Shown piece by piece: positions 49,905-59,045 of a stretch of DNA of 64,000 bases (positions within the stretch are counted from its first letter, which is position 1; the number at the start of each line of letters is the position of its first letter). Under the pieces are notes generated by a model. That model had not been told where the DNA came from. It saw only the letters and a list, made by a program, of their open reading frames with translations, and did not search any database. This DNA is from Anaerobaca lacustris. GTDB taxonomy: Bacteria; Planctomycetota; Phycisphaerae; Sedimentisphaerales; Anaerobacaceae. The stretch covers positions 62,001-126,000 of the forward strand of contig NZ_JASCXX010000014.1 in assembly GCF_030012215.1 (NCBI RefSeq), given 5' to 3'. The translations under genes were made by a program, and so were the position numbers.

Positions 49905-52268
49905 TCAGCCGGTGCTCCATTTCCAGTCACGTACCTCCGGCATATCCTCGCCGTGCTCGCGGATGTAGTGATGGTGTGCGATCAGTTTGTCGCGGACTTC
50001 CTGCCGGACGTAGGCCGCCATCGTACCGAGCTTGGGGACCCGGTCGATCACGTCCTGGACGAGATGGAACCGATCCATGTCGTTCAGCACCAGCATGTCG
50101 AACGGTGTGGTGGTCGTGCCTTCTTCCTTGTACCCGCGGACGTGAAGATTGCGGTGGTTCGTCCGCCGATACGTCAGGCGATGGATCAGATAGGGATAGC
50201 CGTGATAGGCGAAGATGATCGGCTTGTCCGTTGTAAACAACGTGTCGAACTCGTAATCCGACAACCCATGCGGGTGCTCTTCTTTCGCTTGAAGGGTCAT
50301 CAGATCGACGACGTTGATCACGCGCATCTTCAGATCCGGCGCATGCTGCCGCAGCATGCTGACGGCGGCCAGGACCTCTTTCGTGGGGATGTCGCCGGCG
50401 CAGGCCATGACGACGTCGGGCTCCGATCCTCGGTCATTGCTGGCCCACTCCCAGATGCCGATGCCGCTGGTGCAGTGCCGGACGGCCGCATCCATGTCGA
50501 GCCATTGCGCCTCGGGCTGCTTGCCGGCCACGATGACGTTGACGTAATCCCGGCTCCGCAGGCAGTGGTCGGCCACGGAGAGCAGCGTGTTGGCGTCGGG
50601 CGGCAGGTACACGCGAACTACGTCGGCCTTCTTGTTCATCACGAGATCGACGAAACCGGGGTCCTGGTGGCTGAACCCGTTGTGGTCCTGCCGCCAGACG
50701 TGGCTTGTCAGAAGGTAGTTCAGCGACGCAATGGGACGTCGCCAGGGGATTTCGTCCTGGGCGACCTGGAGCCATTTGGCGTGCTGGTTGAACATGGAAT
50801 CGACGATGTGAACGAACGCCTCGTAGCAGGAGAAGAACCCGTGTCGACCGGTGAGCAGATAGCCTTCGAGCCAGCCTTGGCAGGTGTGCTCGCTGAGGAT
50901 TTCCATGACCCGTCCGTCGGGCGAGAGGTGATCGTCTCCCGGCTCGGTCTGGGCCAGCCATGTTCGATTCGTCACTTCGAACAGGGCGTCGAGACGATTG
51001 GAGGCTGTCTCATCCGGCCCGAAGACGCGGAAGTTCCGCCGGTCCATGTTCAGTTTCATGATGTCTCGGAGGAATTGCCCCAGGACCCGCGTCGCCTCGG
51101 CCTGAACCTCTCCTGGGCCGGGGACCTCGACGGCATAGTCCCGGAAATCGGGCATCCGGAGTTGTCTGAGAAGCAGACCGCCGTTGGCGTGTCGATTGGC
51201 GCCCATGCGTCGGTCGCCCTGGGGCGCCATCTCGGACAGTTGGGGTACAAGTCGGCCTTCGGCGTCGAAGAGTTCGTTCGGCCCGTAGCTCTTCATCCAT
51301 TTCTCGAGCATCTTCACGTGCGCCGGTTTGTCGGCCGGTTGTGAAAGCGGGACCTGATGCGACCGCCATGTCCCTTCGACCTGCTTTCCATCGACCTCGG
51401 CGGGCCCCGTCCAGCCTTTGGGAGTCCGCAGGACGATCATGGGCCATTGGGGGCGCGTCGCCTTGCCTTTGCGGCGGGCCTCCTGTTGAATCGCCTTGAT
51501 CTCCCCAATCACCGTATCGAGCGTCTCGGCCATCGACCGGTGCATGGCCATCGGCTCGGAACCCTCGACGAAATACGGCTTGTATCCGTACCCACGAAGC
51601 AACTGGGACAGTTCCTCGGCGCTGATTCGCGCCAGCACCGTCGGATTGGCGATCTTGTAGCCGTTCAAGTGAAGAATCGGCAGAACCGCGCCGTCGTGGA
51701 TGGGATTGAGGAATTTGTTCGAATGCCAGGCCGTCGCCAGCGGACCGGTCTCGGCCTCCCCGTCGCCGACCACGCACGCCACGATCAAGTCGGGATTGTC
51801 GAAGGCGGCTCCGAAGGCATGGGACAGCGCATAGCCCAGCTCACCGCCCTCATGGATCGAGCCGGGGGTCTCCGGAGCGGCGTGACTGGGGATGCCGCCG
51901 GGAAACGAGAACTGCTTGAAGAGCTTCTTCATTCCCGACTCGTCCTGCGTGATGTCCGGGTACAACTCGCTGTAGGTCCCTTCCAGATAGGTGCTGGCCA
52001 CCATGGCCGGGCCGCCGTGTCCGGGACCGCAGATGTAGATGACGTCGAGGTCCTGTTCTTTGATGACCCGGTTCAGATGGACGTAGATGAAATTGAGGCC
52101 GGGCGTAGTCCCCCAATGCCCCAGGAGGCGGGGCTTGATGTGCTCGATCTTGAGCGGTTTTTTCAGCAGCGGGTTGTCGAGCAGATAGATCTGACCGACG
52201 GACAGGTAGTTGGCCGCCCGCCAATAGCGATGGATCTTCTCGATGATGTCCTTCGATGCATGCGTCAT
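49905..52268 (-). CDS. xfp: Xylulose-5-phosphate/fructose-6-phosphate phosphoketolase
   Basis: The 787-residue thiamine-diphosphate enzyme has the complete phosphoketolase pattern: the N-terminal [61 protein letters not shown], and the TPP motif [15 protein letters not shown] with NGYKIANP. The C-terminal half includes [29 protein letters not shown] and [17 protein letters not shown]. It splits xylulose 5-phosphate (or fructose 6-phosphate) with phosphate into acetyl phosphate and glyceraldehyde 3-phosphate (or erythrose 4-phosphate). Length is normal. AGAGGAG precedes the ATG. No acetate kinase gene is adjacent. It diverges from the histidine kinase gene with only 28 bp between them. Confidence 0.96.
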   Translation of the reverse strand: MTHASKDIIEKIHRYWRAANYLSVGQIYLLDNPLLKKPLKIEHIKPRLLGHWGTTPGLNFIYVHLNRVIKEQDLDVIYICGPGHGGPAMVASTYLEGTYSELYPDITQDESGMKKLFKQFSFPGGIPSHAAPETPGSIHEGGELGYALSHAFGAAFDNPDLIVACVVGDGEAETGPLATAWHSNKFLNPIHDGAVLPILHLNGYKIANPTVLARISAEELSQLLRGYGYKPYFVEGSEPMAMHRSMAETLDTVIGEIKAIQQEARRKGKATRPQWPMIVLRTPKGWTGPAEVDGKQVEGTWRSHQVPLSQPADKPAHVKMLEKWMKSYGPNELFDAEGRLVPQLSEMAPQGDRRMGANRHANGGLLLRQLRMPDFRDYAVEVPGPGEVQAEATRVLGQFLRDIMKLNMDRRNFRVFGPDETASNRLDALFEVTNRTWLAQTEPGDDHLSPDGRVMEILSEHTCQGWLEGYLLTGRHGFFSCYEAFVHIVDSMFNQHAKWLQVAQDEIPWRRPIASLNYLLTSHVWRQDHNGFSHQDPGFVDLVMNKKADVVRVYLPPDANTLLSVADHCLRSRDYVNVIVAGKQPEAQWLDMDAAVRHCTSGIGIWEWASNDRGSEPDVVMACAGDIPTKEVLAAVSMLRQHAPDLKMRVINVVDLMTLQAKEEHPHGLSDYEFDTLFTTDKPIIFAYHGYPYLIHRLTYRRTNHRNLHVRGYKEEGTTTTPFDMLVLNDMDRFHLVQDVIDRVPKLGTMAAYVRQEVRDKLIAHHHYIREHGEDMPEVRDWKWSTG

Positions 52269-52296
52269 GAAGTCTCCTCTTCAAAAGGGTGGTCCG

Positions 52297-54018
52297 ATGA
52301 ACGCTCACATTTACATCCATCCAATCGTGGTTTACAGGGGCCGCGCAGAACCCAAAACAGGGAATTTCCTTATTCGGAAACGAATAGAATACCCGTACCG
52401 TATGGTTCGTATGGCACAAGAGGACCATCGTGTACGGATCGGCCGGACGCTTCTTGCCCTGGTCTGCTGGGCGGTCGTTCTCAGCGCTCTCTATGTGCTC
52501 AGCCGGCATGGGTTCCTGCTTTTCCACAGCTTGGTCGAGATCGCCAGCGTCAGCGTCGCGTTCGCCATTTTCCTGATCGTCTGGAACAGCCGGGAGTTCA
52601 TGCAGAACGGCTATATGCTCTTTCTCGGTGCGGCGTTCCTCTTCGTCGGCGCGCTCGACCTGATCCACACGCTTGCGTACAAGGGGATGGGGGTCTTTCC
52701 CGGTCACGGAGTCAACCTGCCGACGCAGCTCTGGATCGTCGCACGGTATGTCGAGAGCCTGTCGTTTCTGATCGCCCCGGTCTTCCTTCGACGCCGATAC
52801 AACATCGGATGGGTTCTTTTGGCCTATGCGGTGCTTTCGTGTCTCATCTTGCTGTCGATCTTCGGGGGACTCTTTCCGGCCTGCTACGACGACATCGGCA
52901 ACCGACTGACACCGTTTAAGGAAATCAGCGAGTTCATCATTATCGGAATTCTCCTGGCCGCTTTGCTCGCGCTGTTCATGGATCGTGCCGCGTTTGATCC
53001 GCGGGTTCTGAAGTACATCAGTTTCTCGATTTTCGTGACGATACTGTCCGAGTTTATGTTCACCCGGTATACGAGTCCTTACGAAGGGACCAATGCCGTC
53101 GGCCATCTGCTGAAGATCGTCGCGTTCTACTTCGTCTATAAGGCCCTGGTCGAGATCGGCCTGCGGGAGCCGTACAATCTGCTCTACCGTGAGTTGAAAC
53201 AGCGCCAGATCGATCTCCAGGAAGCCCACGACGATCTGGAAGCCAGAGTTCGGCAGCGCACCGTCGAGTTGTCGCAGACGGTGGAGACCCTTCAAGGCGA
53301 GGCACAGGCGCGGATGCGGGCCGAGGAGAAGATTCTCGCCGATCAGGTGCAGCTCCGAGCCCTGACCGCCCAACTGCTCCGCGTCGAGGACCAGGAACGG
53401 CGCGCCATCGCCACGGAATTGCACGACTCGGTCGGCCAGATCCTGGCGTTCATCAAGATCGAGATGGGAGAGCTGCGCCGGGCCCAGCTTCCCGCCAGGC
53501 TCGCGCAGACCGTCCACCACGTCCGCGAGCAGGTCGATGAGGCGATCCAACAGACGCGAACGCTGACGTTCGAGATCAGTCCGCCGGAACTGTATACGCT
53601 CGGTCTGGAGTCCGCTCTGGAGGAATTGACGCAGCGGTTCAGTCAGGAGCGTCAGATCGAGTGCACCATACAGGATACGGACGATCCCAAGCCGCTGAGC
53701 GATCAGATGAAGACGTTGCTCTATCGCTCCGTCCGCGAGCTCCTGGTCAACGCGGCCAAACACGCCAGGGCCACCGGCGTACGTGTCACCGTGGATCGAG
53801 TCGATCAGGACATTCGAATCATCGTGGAAGACAACGGCATCGGTTTCGACACGTCTGACCTCGAAAACCCCTCTCCGCACAGGACCGCAGGGTTCGGGCT
53901 CTTCAGCATCCGGGAAAGGTTGACACACATGGGTGGCGCCGTGTATATTCAGTCTGATCGTGCGAAAGGAACGAAAGTGGTGCTGAGGGCGCCTCTGGAA
54001 GACGCCGGTCGCCAATAG
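52297..54018 (+). CDS. MASE3-type membrane sensor histidine kinase (HisKA_3 family)
   Basis: The protein is 573 residues from the ATG at 52297. An integral-membrane sensor resembling MASE3 has about seven helices (LLALVCWAVVLSALYVL, VSVAFAIFLIVW, MLFLGAAFLFVGALDLIHTLAY, and so on), up to about residue 285. A coiled coil, the dimerisation/phosphoacceptor helix RRAIATELHDSVGQIL (His376) and the ATPase domain follow (LLVNAAKHARATGVRV; IVEDNGIGFD; GFGLFSIRERLTHMGG). It should phosphorylate the NarL-type regulator encoded 12 bp downstream. The start is uncertain: AAAAGGGTGG favours 52297, but residues 1-38 are AT-rich and look non-coding, so 52402 or 52411 is possible. Confidence 0.88.
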   Translation: MNAHIYIHPIVVYRGRAEPKTGNFLIRKRIEYPYRMVRMAQEDHRVRIGRTLLALVCWAVVLSALYVLSRHGFLLFHSLVEIASVSVAFAIFLIVWNSREFMQNGYMLFLGAAFLFVGALDLIHTLAYKGMGVFPGHGVNLPTQLWIVARYVESLSFLIAPVFLRRRYNIGWVLLAYAVLSCLILLSIFGGLFPACYDDIGNRLTPFKEISEFIIIGILLAALLALFMDRAAFDPRVLKYISFSIFVTILSEFMFTRYTSPYEGTNAVGHLLKIVAFYFVYKALVEIGLREPYNLLYRELKQRQIDLQEAHDDLEARVRQRTVELSQTVETLQGEAQARMRAEEKILADQVQLRALTAQLLRVEDQERRAIATELHDSVGQILAFIKIEMGELRRAQLPARLAQTVHHVREQVDEAIQQTRTLTFEISPPELYTLGLESALEELTQRFSQERQIECTIQDTDDPKPLSDQMKTLLYRSVRELLVNAAKHARATGVRVTVDRVDQDIRIIVEDNGIGFDTSDLENPSPHRTAGFGLFSIRERLTHMGGAVYIQSDRAKGTKVVLRAPLEDAGRQ

Positions 54019-54030
54019 GAGTGCGAGAAG

Positions 54031-54684
54031 ATGAGAATTCGGATTATCATTGCCGACGATCATACCATCGTCCGTCACGGACTGACCAGACTGCTTCAGC
54101 AGGACAGCGACGTCGAGGTCGTTGCCCAAGCCCAAAACGGACACGCCACCGTGGAGCTCGCCAGAGAGCTGTCGCCCGACATCGTCGTGATGGACGTTGG
54201 CATGCCCGACCTCAACGGGATCGATGCGACGCAGCAGATTCTGCGTGAGAACTCCAAGATCAAGGTCCTGGCCCTGTCCATGCACTCCGGGCGCAAATTC
54301 GTGGTGGCCATGCTCAAGGCGGGCGCATCAGGATACCTGTTGAAGGACTGTGCGCTGGAGGAACTGACGACCGCTCTACAGACCATCATGTCCGGCAAGA
54401 TCTATCTGAGTCCCGCGATCACCGATATCGTCGTTGACAGCTATGTGCGCCAGCCGGCGGAATCCGAGAAGTCGGCGTTCTCCGTCCTCTCACAACGTGA
54501 GAGGGAAGTGCTTCAACTCATGGCCGAGGGCAACACGACCAAGCAGATCGCGTTGCATCTGCACATCAGCCCCAAGACCGTCGAAGGCCATCGCCTCCGC
54601 CTCATGTCGAAACTGGACATCGACAACGTCGCCCAGTTGACCAAGTACGCCATCCAGGAAGGGCTGACGTCGGCCGAGCTATAG
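54031..54684 (+). CDS. NarL/FixJ-type response regulator
   Basis: The 217-residue protein has an N-terminal receiver (RIIIADDHTIVRHGL; phosphoacceptor Asp55 in VVMDVGMPD; LKAGASGYLLKD) and a C-terminal LuxR-type helix-turn-helix (LSQREREVLQLMAEGNTTKQIALHLHISPKTVEGHR). It is the cognate partner of the preceding histidine kinase. The closely placed divergent phosphoketolase gene is an obvious candidate target (inference). Confidence 0.95.
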   Translation: MRIRIIIADDHTIVRHGLTRLLQQDSDVEVVAQAQNGHATVELARELSPDIVVMDVGMPDLNGIDATQQILRENSKIKVLALSMHSGRKFVVAMLKAGASGYLLKDCALEELTTALQTIMSGKIYLSPAITDIVVDSYVRQPAESEKSAFSVLSQREREVLQLMAEGNTTKQIALHLHISPKTVEGHRLRLMSKLDIDNVAQLTKYAIQEGLTSAEL

Positions 54685-54726
54685 ATGGGTGGCTTCTCGC
54701 ACGGCGGGCATCGTGGATCGACGATC

Positions 54727-56286
54727 TCACGCCTCTTCGAGCACCTTGTAGCCCATTGCGTCGGCCAGCGCGAAGATCGGTTCTTTCAGATCGCCGTAGC
54801 AGGTGACCCGGTGCCAGCTCCATTGGTCCCACTGTGTGAACAACTTCTCGATGTCCCCGACCGGCTCGACGGCCAGTTTGGTCCGGCACGCCCGGTCGTC
54901 TGGATCGTTCTGAACCGCTTTGCCCTGATGGAAGAGGATCTCCTGGCGCGACTGCTCCATCTCGACGGTCGTGGTCATATATCCGAGCGGCAGAACCGAT
55001 CGCAGCGACGCCCCCTGGCGGTCCTCCGAGTGGGTCATGATCGCGAACGGGTTCGTCGCACCCTCGGGCCCGAAGACCCTGTTCGAGGCGACGCAGTGGG
55101 CGTAAATGATCTGGCGCTTGGCCGTGTCGATGACCGGGTCGGAGATGTATCCCGGTCGGCCCTGCGTCAACGCCGTCAGCATGACCATTGTTGCGGTCGA
55201 ACGGACATCGCATTCGCAGGCCCCGATCAGTCCTTCATTGCACAACTCATGGAAGCCCAGGCACGGGTAGGCGTGGATGTGTCCGCCGTAGAAGCCGCCC
55301 AGGCAGTTGATCGTGATCGCGTTGGCCCTGTGCCTCCTCAGCACCGACTTCATGCCCAGGTACATCGCCGCCGAGGTCTCCAGGGTCTCACGCGACACGT
55401 CGATCACCTCCGTGGCGCTGCGCTGCCAGCGATCGGCCACAGCGCGGGATTCATCCTTGTCGGCGGTCTTCCAGGCTTCGTTGACTTCTGCGAACGAGAC
55501 GCGCTCCATTGGGATGCCGGAGACGGGCTCGGCCGGTCCGGATTCCTGGTCGCGCACGGCCAGGATTTTCGAGGTCTTCATCGCCGCGATGCACTCGGCC
55601 GACGAAAGTGTCTTGACGGCATCCGGGTTGCAGGACAGATCGCCCGCCTTGGGTGTCGTGGACGTCCGCGCGCGTGCCGTGGCGGCAACGAACTCGGCAG
55701 GCGAGCCGCCCTTGCCGACGACGCCGAAGCACTTGACGGCCTCGACCAGATCTTCCATCCGCGACGACGATACGAACCCAACGTTCGGGGTACCACTTCG
55801 CAGGAACGCCGCCGTGTAGACCAGAAAGCCGCCGCTGCCGCCGTACTGGAAATCAACGTACAGGGTCGGCTTGCCTGATGTCGCGAGGGTCTGCACGACG
55901 CGGTTCCAGCAATTCAATTGGCAAACGACATACCCGTCGATTGTGCCCTTGTCTTCGTCGAGAATCTTCTGGGCCTGCTCCGGACCGGTTGCCATTGAGG
56001 CGACGAACCGCAGGTCGGGGCACTGCTTTGTCAGTGTCGTTGTGGTCCGCTCCATCACCGGTCGGAAATCGAAGCCGACGTTCGGCCAGTCCGGGCCCGG
56101 CTGCACCGGAGCGTGCAGCGCATAGACGATGCGAATCCGCATCGTGCGGCCCTGAGCGGCGCGTGTCGCGCGAGGGGCCGTCAAGACCCCGGCCGCACCG
56201 AGACAGGCACCGCAACCGGCGGCCAGGAACCGGCGACGGCTCAATCCACAGCATGCACATCCCACTGGAAGTCTCTGCGTACCCAT
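54727..56286 (-). CDS. Tat-exported protein with L-fucose/L-arabinose isomerase fold (second copy)
   Basis: The 519-residue protein has a twin-arginine leader with Cys residues (CACCGLSRRRFLAAGCGACLG). The fold pattern matches the copy at 12983-14503: N-terminal Rossmann-like domains; AITINCLGGFYGGHIHAYPCLGFHELCNEGLIGACECDVRS around residues 320-360, containing the acidic metal-site block; and C-terminal SWHRVTCYGDLKEPIFALADAMG, where the His corresponds to the FucI/AraA metal-site histidine. The substrate and even isomerase activity are unproven. GGGAGGATCG sits just upstream of the ATG at 56286, although the frame runs to 56358. It converges with the response regulator gene. Confidence 0.77.
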   Translation of the reverse strand: MGTQRLPVGCACCGLSRRRFLAAGCGACLGAAGVLTAPRATRAAQGRTMRIRIVYALHAPVQPGPDWPNVGFDFRPVMERTTTTLTKQCPDLRFVASMATGPEQAQKILDEDKGTIDGYVVCQLNCWNRVVQTLATSGKPTLYVDFQYGGSGGFLVYTAAFLRSGTPNVGFVSSSRMEDLVEAVKCFGVVGKGGSPAEFVAATARARTSTTPKAGDLSCNPDAVKTLSSAECIAAMKTSKILAVRDQESGPAEPVSGIPMERVSFAEVNEAWKTADKDESRAVADRWQRSATEVIDVSRETLETSAAMYLGMKSVLRRHRANAITINCLGGFYGGHIHAYPCLGFHELCNEGLIGACECDVRSTATMVMLTALTQGRPGYISDPVIDTAKRQIIYAHCVASNRVFGPEGATNPFAIMTHSEDRQGASLRSVLPLGYMTTTVEMEQSRQEILFHQGKAVQNDPDDRACRTKLAVEPVGDIEKLFTQWDQWSWHRVTCYGDLKEPIFALADAMGYKVLEEA

Positions 56287-56461
56287 GACGATCCTCCCGC
56301 TAATCTGGTTCACCAGGAGCCGGGGACAACCCCACAAGCCGATGCCGGAGATTATCACGCGCCGGGCGAGGCAGCGTCAATGCTGCATATCGTGAAAGCC
56401 TTTCTGCGGGCCTTTTTGCCACGGTTCCACGCAAAAACGAACCATTGAGGACGGCATAGGG

Positions 56462-56467
56462 TATAAT
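56462..56467 (+). promoter_or_regulatory. -10 element upstream of the isoprenoid cluster
   Basis: TATAAT lies about 73 bp before the ATG at 56540. No good -35 is present at normal spacing (TTGAGG is 11 bp away, too close), so an activator or another sigma factor may be needed. It lies in the divergent gap between the second isomerase-like gene and the Fe-S protein gene. Confidence 0.4.
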
Positions 56468-56539
56468 CGAACATTGCGTCCGGAGACGTACTCCGGTCCC
56501 CGGGTAGGGTATGTGGCGGTAAGGTGGGGCAGTGATTCC

Positions 56540-57481
56540 ATGACAACAGGGCATACCGAGAAGCGGCCGCACGTGGTGTTCTGTAGCTGCGCCTACTACG
56601 AGACCATCCCGCAAGCCGTGAAGGAGCGCGTCTTTACATCTTTGCGCGACGCGGGTATCGCCGTGGAAGCCGTAGCCGATCTGTGCGGCATGGCCGCTGG
56701 TCGGCATCCGAGACTGCGGCACTGGGCCCGGGCCGAGCCCCTGGTCGTCGTGGCCTGTTTTCCACGGGCGGTCCGGTGGCTGTTCGAGGCTGCGGGCACC
56801 CCGCTGAACCCCGAACGGACGCGGCTGTTCAACATGCGAACCCAATCCCCCGAGGAGATTGCGCGGGAATTGATGAAGGATGATGGATCATGGATGATTG
56901 AAGAGAAGTCCGCCCCTTCGGCCCCCAATCATCAATCATCAATCGAAAACCATCAATCGGATTGGGTGCCGTGGTTCCCTGTGATCGACTACGACCGATG
57001 CGCCAACTGCAAGCAGTGCATGAACTTCTGCCTGTTTGGCGTATATGGACTGTCCGATGGAGGACGCGTGGAGGTGCAAAACCCGGCCGGCTGCAAGACG
57101 AACTGCCCGGCCTGCGCGCGGATGTGTCCGAGAAGTGCGATCATCTTCCCCAAGTATGCCGATTCCCCTATCAACGGTGATGATGCCCCGCCGCCGGCCG
57201 AGGTGCCACAGGAATCGGCCCCGGACCTGCGCAGCCTACTGCGAGGGGATGTTTACGACAGGATTCGCCGGCGCGCTCCGGGGCAGAAGCGATTTTCGAC
57301 CGATGCGCCGGACAGCGTACCGGCCGGGCCGTGTCCCACGATCGATGCGCTGCGGCGCGACCTTGATATCCCCGACGACGTCCTGGCCTCGTTGTCCGGC
57401 GCGGAATTGCAGCGCCTCCGCTCTCAGGCGCGCACCCCGGAGGCCGGAGACGGCGACAAGAAAGAGAGCCGCAATGCCTGA
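56540..57481 (+). CDS. Dicluster 4Fe-4S ferredoxin-domain protein, first gene of the isoprenoid cluster
   Basis: The 313-residue protein has an N-terminal domain with VVFCSCAYYETIP, DLCGMAAG and LVVVACFPRAVRWLFEAAG, recalling Cys-containing segments of HdrA-type electron-transfer proteins. A ferredoxin domain follows with two clusters: Cys154-x2-Cys157-x2-Cys160-x3-Cys164, and Cys185-x3-Cys189-x2-Cys192-x3-Cys196-Pro. It probably delivers electrons to the radical SAM enzyme encoded next. Between the two domains lies a low-complexity linker (about residues 112-142) encoded by AT-rich repeats. The ATG at 56540 follows AAGGTGGGG. It overlaps the next gene by 8 bp. Confidence 0.82.
   Translation: MTTGHTEKRPHVVFCSCAYYETIPQAVKERVFTSLRDAGIAVEAVADLCGMAAGRHPRLRHWARAEPLVVVACFPRAVRWLFEAAGTPLNPERTRLFNMRTQSPEEIARELMKDDGSWMIEEKSAPSAPNHQSSIENHQSDWVPWFPVIDYDRCANCKQCMNFCLFGVYGLSDGGRVEVQNPAGCKTNCPACARMCPRSAIIFPKYADSPINGDDAPPPAEVPQESAPDLRSLLRGDVYDRIRRRAPGQKRFSTDAPDSVPAGPCPTIDALRRDLDIPDDVLASLSGAELQRLRSQARTPEAGDGDKKESRNA
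56893..56965. repeat. AT-rich repeat insertion in the Fe-S protein gene
   Basis: A stem-loop is formed by GATGATTG (56893-56900) and CAATCATC (56926-56933). CAATCATC is repeated directly at 56933-56940 and a related CATCAATC follows at 56951-56958. Base composition is clearly lower in GC than the flanking gene. It encodes a Ser/Asn/His/Gln-rich linker. Confidence 0.5.
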
Positions 57482-59045
57482 ATCCCGACTCAGACCGGCG
57501 GTCGTCCTCGTCGCCGACCGGTCACTCAGCGCCGATTATCGCATCCTCTTCGACGGCATGTTCGCCACGATGCAGATGACCCAGGTGCCCGAGATCTTCA
57601 TGCGTCGCTTCCTCGCCCCTGCCGTGCCGACAGACGCCGACGGGCGCGCCCGAACGGTCCCCTTGGGACTGCGGCGGGTCGAATCGGCGCTGCTCAAGTA
57701 CACGACTCTGGAACCGGACGATGTGGTCTGCACGACGCCGGAGCGACTGGGCGATGTGATCGGTCCGTGGGTGAAGGTCGTGGGTTTCAGCTCCAGCGAT
57801 CCGCTCGGGATGGGCATGAGCAATACGACGACCGCCAACTTCTGGAAGGGCGAACTCTACACCCGGCGATGGACACGTCAGACCCTCGAACAACTGACGG
57901 CGCTGAAGCGCCGGCACGGTTTCAAGATCGTCGTCGGCGGCGCAGGAGCCTGGCAGTGGATCGTCCATGCGGACAAGCGACCCGACGTCGATATCGACGT
58001 GGTCTTCCAGGGCTATTTCGAGGCCTCGGGGCCCGAGCTGTTCACCGAACTGCTGAACGGCCGCCTGCCTGGGCATCACGTGGTCGAAGCGGACATCGGC
58101 GCCGATCGCATCCAGCCGATTTGCGGTCCATCGCTGCTCGGGATTGTTGAGCTGTCACGCGGCTGCGGCAGGGGGTGCAAGTTCTGCGCGATGGCGCGCC
58201 ACGGAATGAAGCACCTCGATCCCGACACGATTCTGGCCGACCTGCAAACCAACGTGGCCGGGGGCCTCAAGGCGGTGGTCAGCGGCAGCGAGGACTTCTT
58301 CCGCTATGGCGCGAAGGGGCTGCGTCCCGATTTTGAAAAGCTGTGCGGTCTGCTGGAACGGATGCGGCAGATCAAGGGGCTGTCGTTCATGCAGATCGAC
58401 CACGCCAACGTGACATCGGTTCTGCAACTGACCGACGAGCAGCTTCGCGAGATTCGGCGTCTCTTGACCTGGGAGCGGCCGAGCGAGTATCTATGGGTGA
58501 ATATGGGCGTCGAAAGCGCCAACGGGCATTTGGTGGCCGCCAACAGCCCGGGCAAGGTCGCGCCCTTCGATCCGGACGATTGGGGCCGGATGGTTCGCGA
58601 GACGGCGGACCGCACGACGCGTTGCGGGTTCTTTCCCGTCGTCAGTGTCCTGCTGGGCATGCCGGGCGAGACCCCGGACGACGTCACGGCGACCCTGGAA
58701 CTGGTTCGGGACCTGGCGGCAAAGAACGCCGTGATCTTTCCCATTTTCTACGAGCCGATGGCCACAGGGGCGGAGGCCGACAAACAGCGATTCACGCTGG
58801 CGAAGATGACGCTCGAACACCTGGAGCTCTATCGGACCTGCTACGAGCAGAATTTCAAGATGGTCCCGAAGTTGTTCTGGGACAATCAGCGTGCTGGCGG
58901 CGTCTCGTGGGCCCGACGTGCGTTCATGCAGACCCTCGGACACGGCGAAGTGATGACCTGGCGACGGACCTTCAGGAGATTGCGAAGACAGATGGATCGT
59001 TCCATTTCGACAGTGGTGGAGAAGGAGCAGGTGTATGCCTCATGA
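57474..59045 (+). CDS. Radical SAM enzyme with B12-domain-like N-terminus
   Basis: The 523-residue protein has an N-terminal Rossmann-like domain (VVLVADRSLSADYR; VKVVGFSSSDPLGMG; FKIVVGGAGAWQW), laid out like the cobalamin-binding domain of class B radical SAM enzymes but without a visible DxHxxG cobalt-ligand motif. The radical SAM core starts with SRGCGRGCKFCAM: Cys231-x3-Cys235-x2-Cys238 bind the 4Fe-4S cluster. Other core segments are LWVNMGVESANG and VSVLLGMPGETPDDVTATLEL. The reaction is not known. Position between an Fe-S protein and a polyprenyl synthase suggests modification of an isoprenoid (inference). The start at 57474 was chosen from the overlap context. Confidence 0.85.
   Translation: MPESRLRPAVVLVADRSLSADYRILFDGMFATMQMTQVPEIFMRRFLAPAVPTDADGRARTVPLGLRRVESALLKYTTLEPDDVVCTTPERLGDVIGPWVKVVGFSSSDPLGMGMSNTTTANFWKGELYTRRWTRQTLEQLTALKRRHGFKIVVGGAGAWQWIVHADKRPDVDIDVVFQGYFEASGPELFTELLNGRLPGHHVVEADIGADRIQPICGPSLLGIVELSRGCGRGCKFCAMARHGMKHLDPDTILADLQTNVAGGLKAVVSGSEDFFRYGAKGLRPDFEKLCGLLERMRQIKGLSFMQIDHANVTSVLQLTDEQLREIRRLLTWERPSEYLWVNMGVESANGHLVAANSPGKVAPFDPDDWGRMVRETADRTTRCGFFPVVSVLLGMPGETPDDVTATLELVRDLAAKNAVIFPIFYEPMATGAEADKQRFTLAKMTLEHLELYRTCYEQNFKMVPKLFWDNQRAGGVSWARRAFMQTLGHGEVMTWRRTFRRLRRQMDRSISTVVEKEQVYAS

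Noticed and set aside
51850-54285. Open frame of 811 codons on the minus strand across the histidine kinase, regulator and phosphoketolase start
   Set aside because: It runs antisense through three well-recognised domains and reads phosphoketolase in another frame at its end.
57474-59045. Naming the radical SAM enzyme a hopanoid methylase (HpnP or HpnR)
   Set aside because: No DxHxxG cobalamin motif and no diagnostic sequence could be identified by eye.
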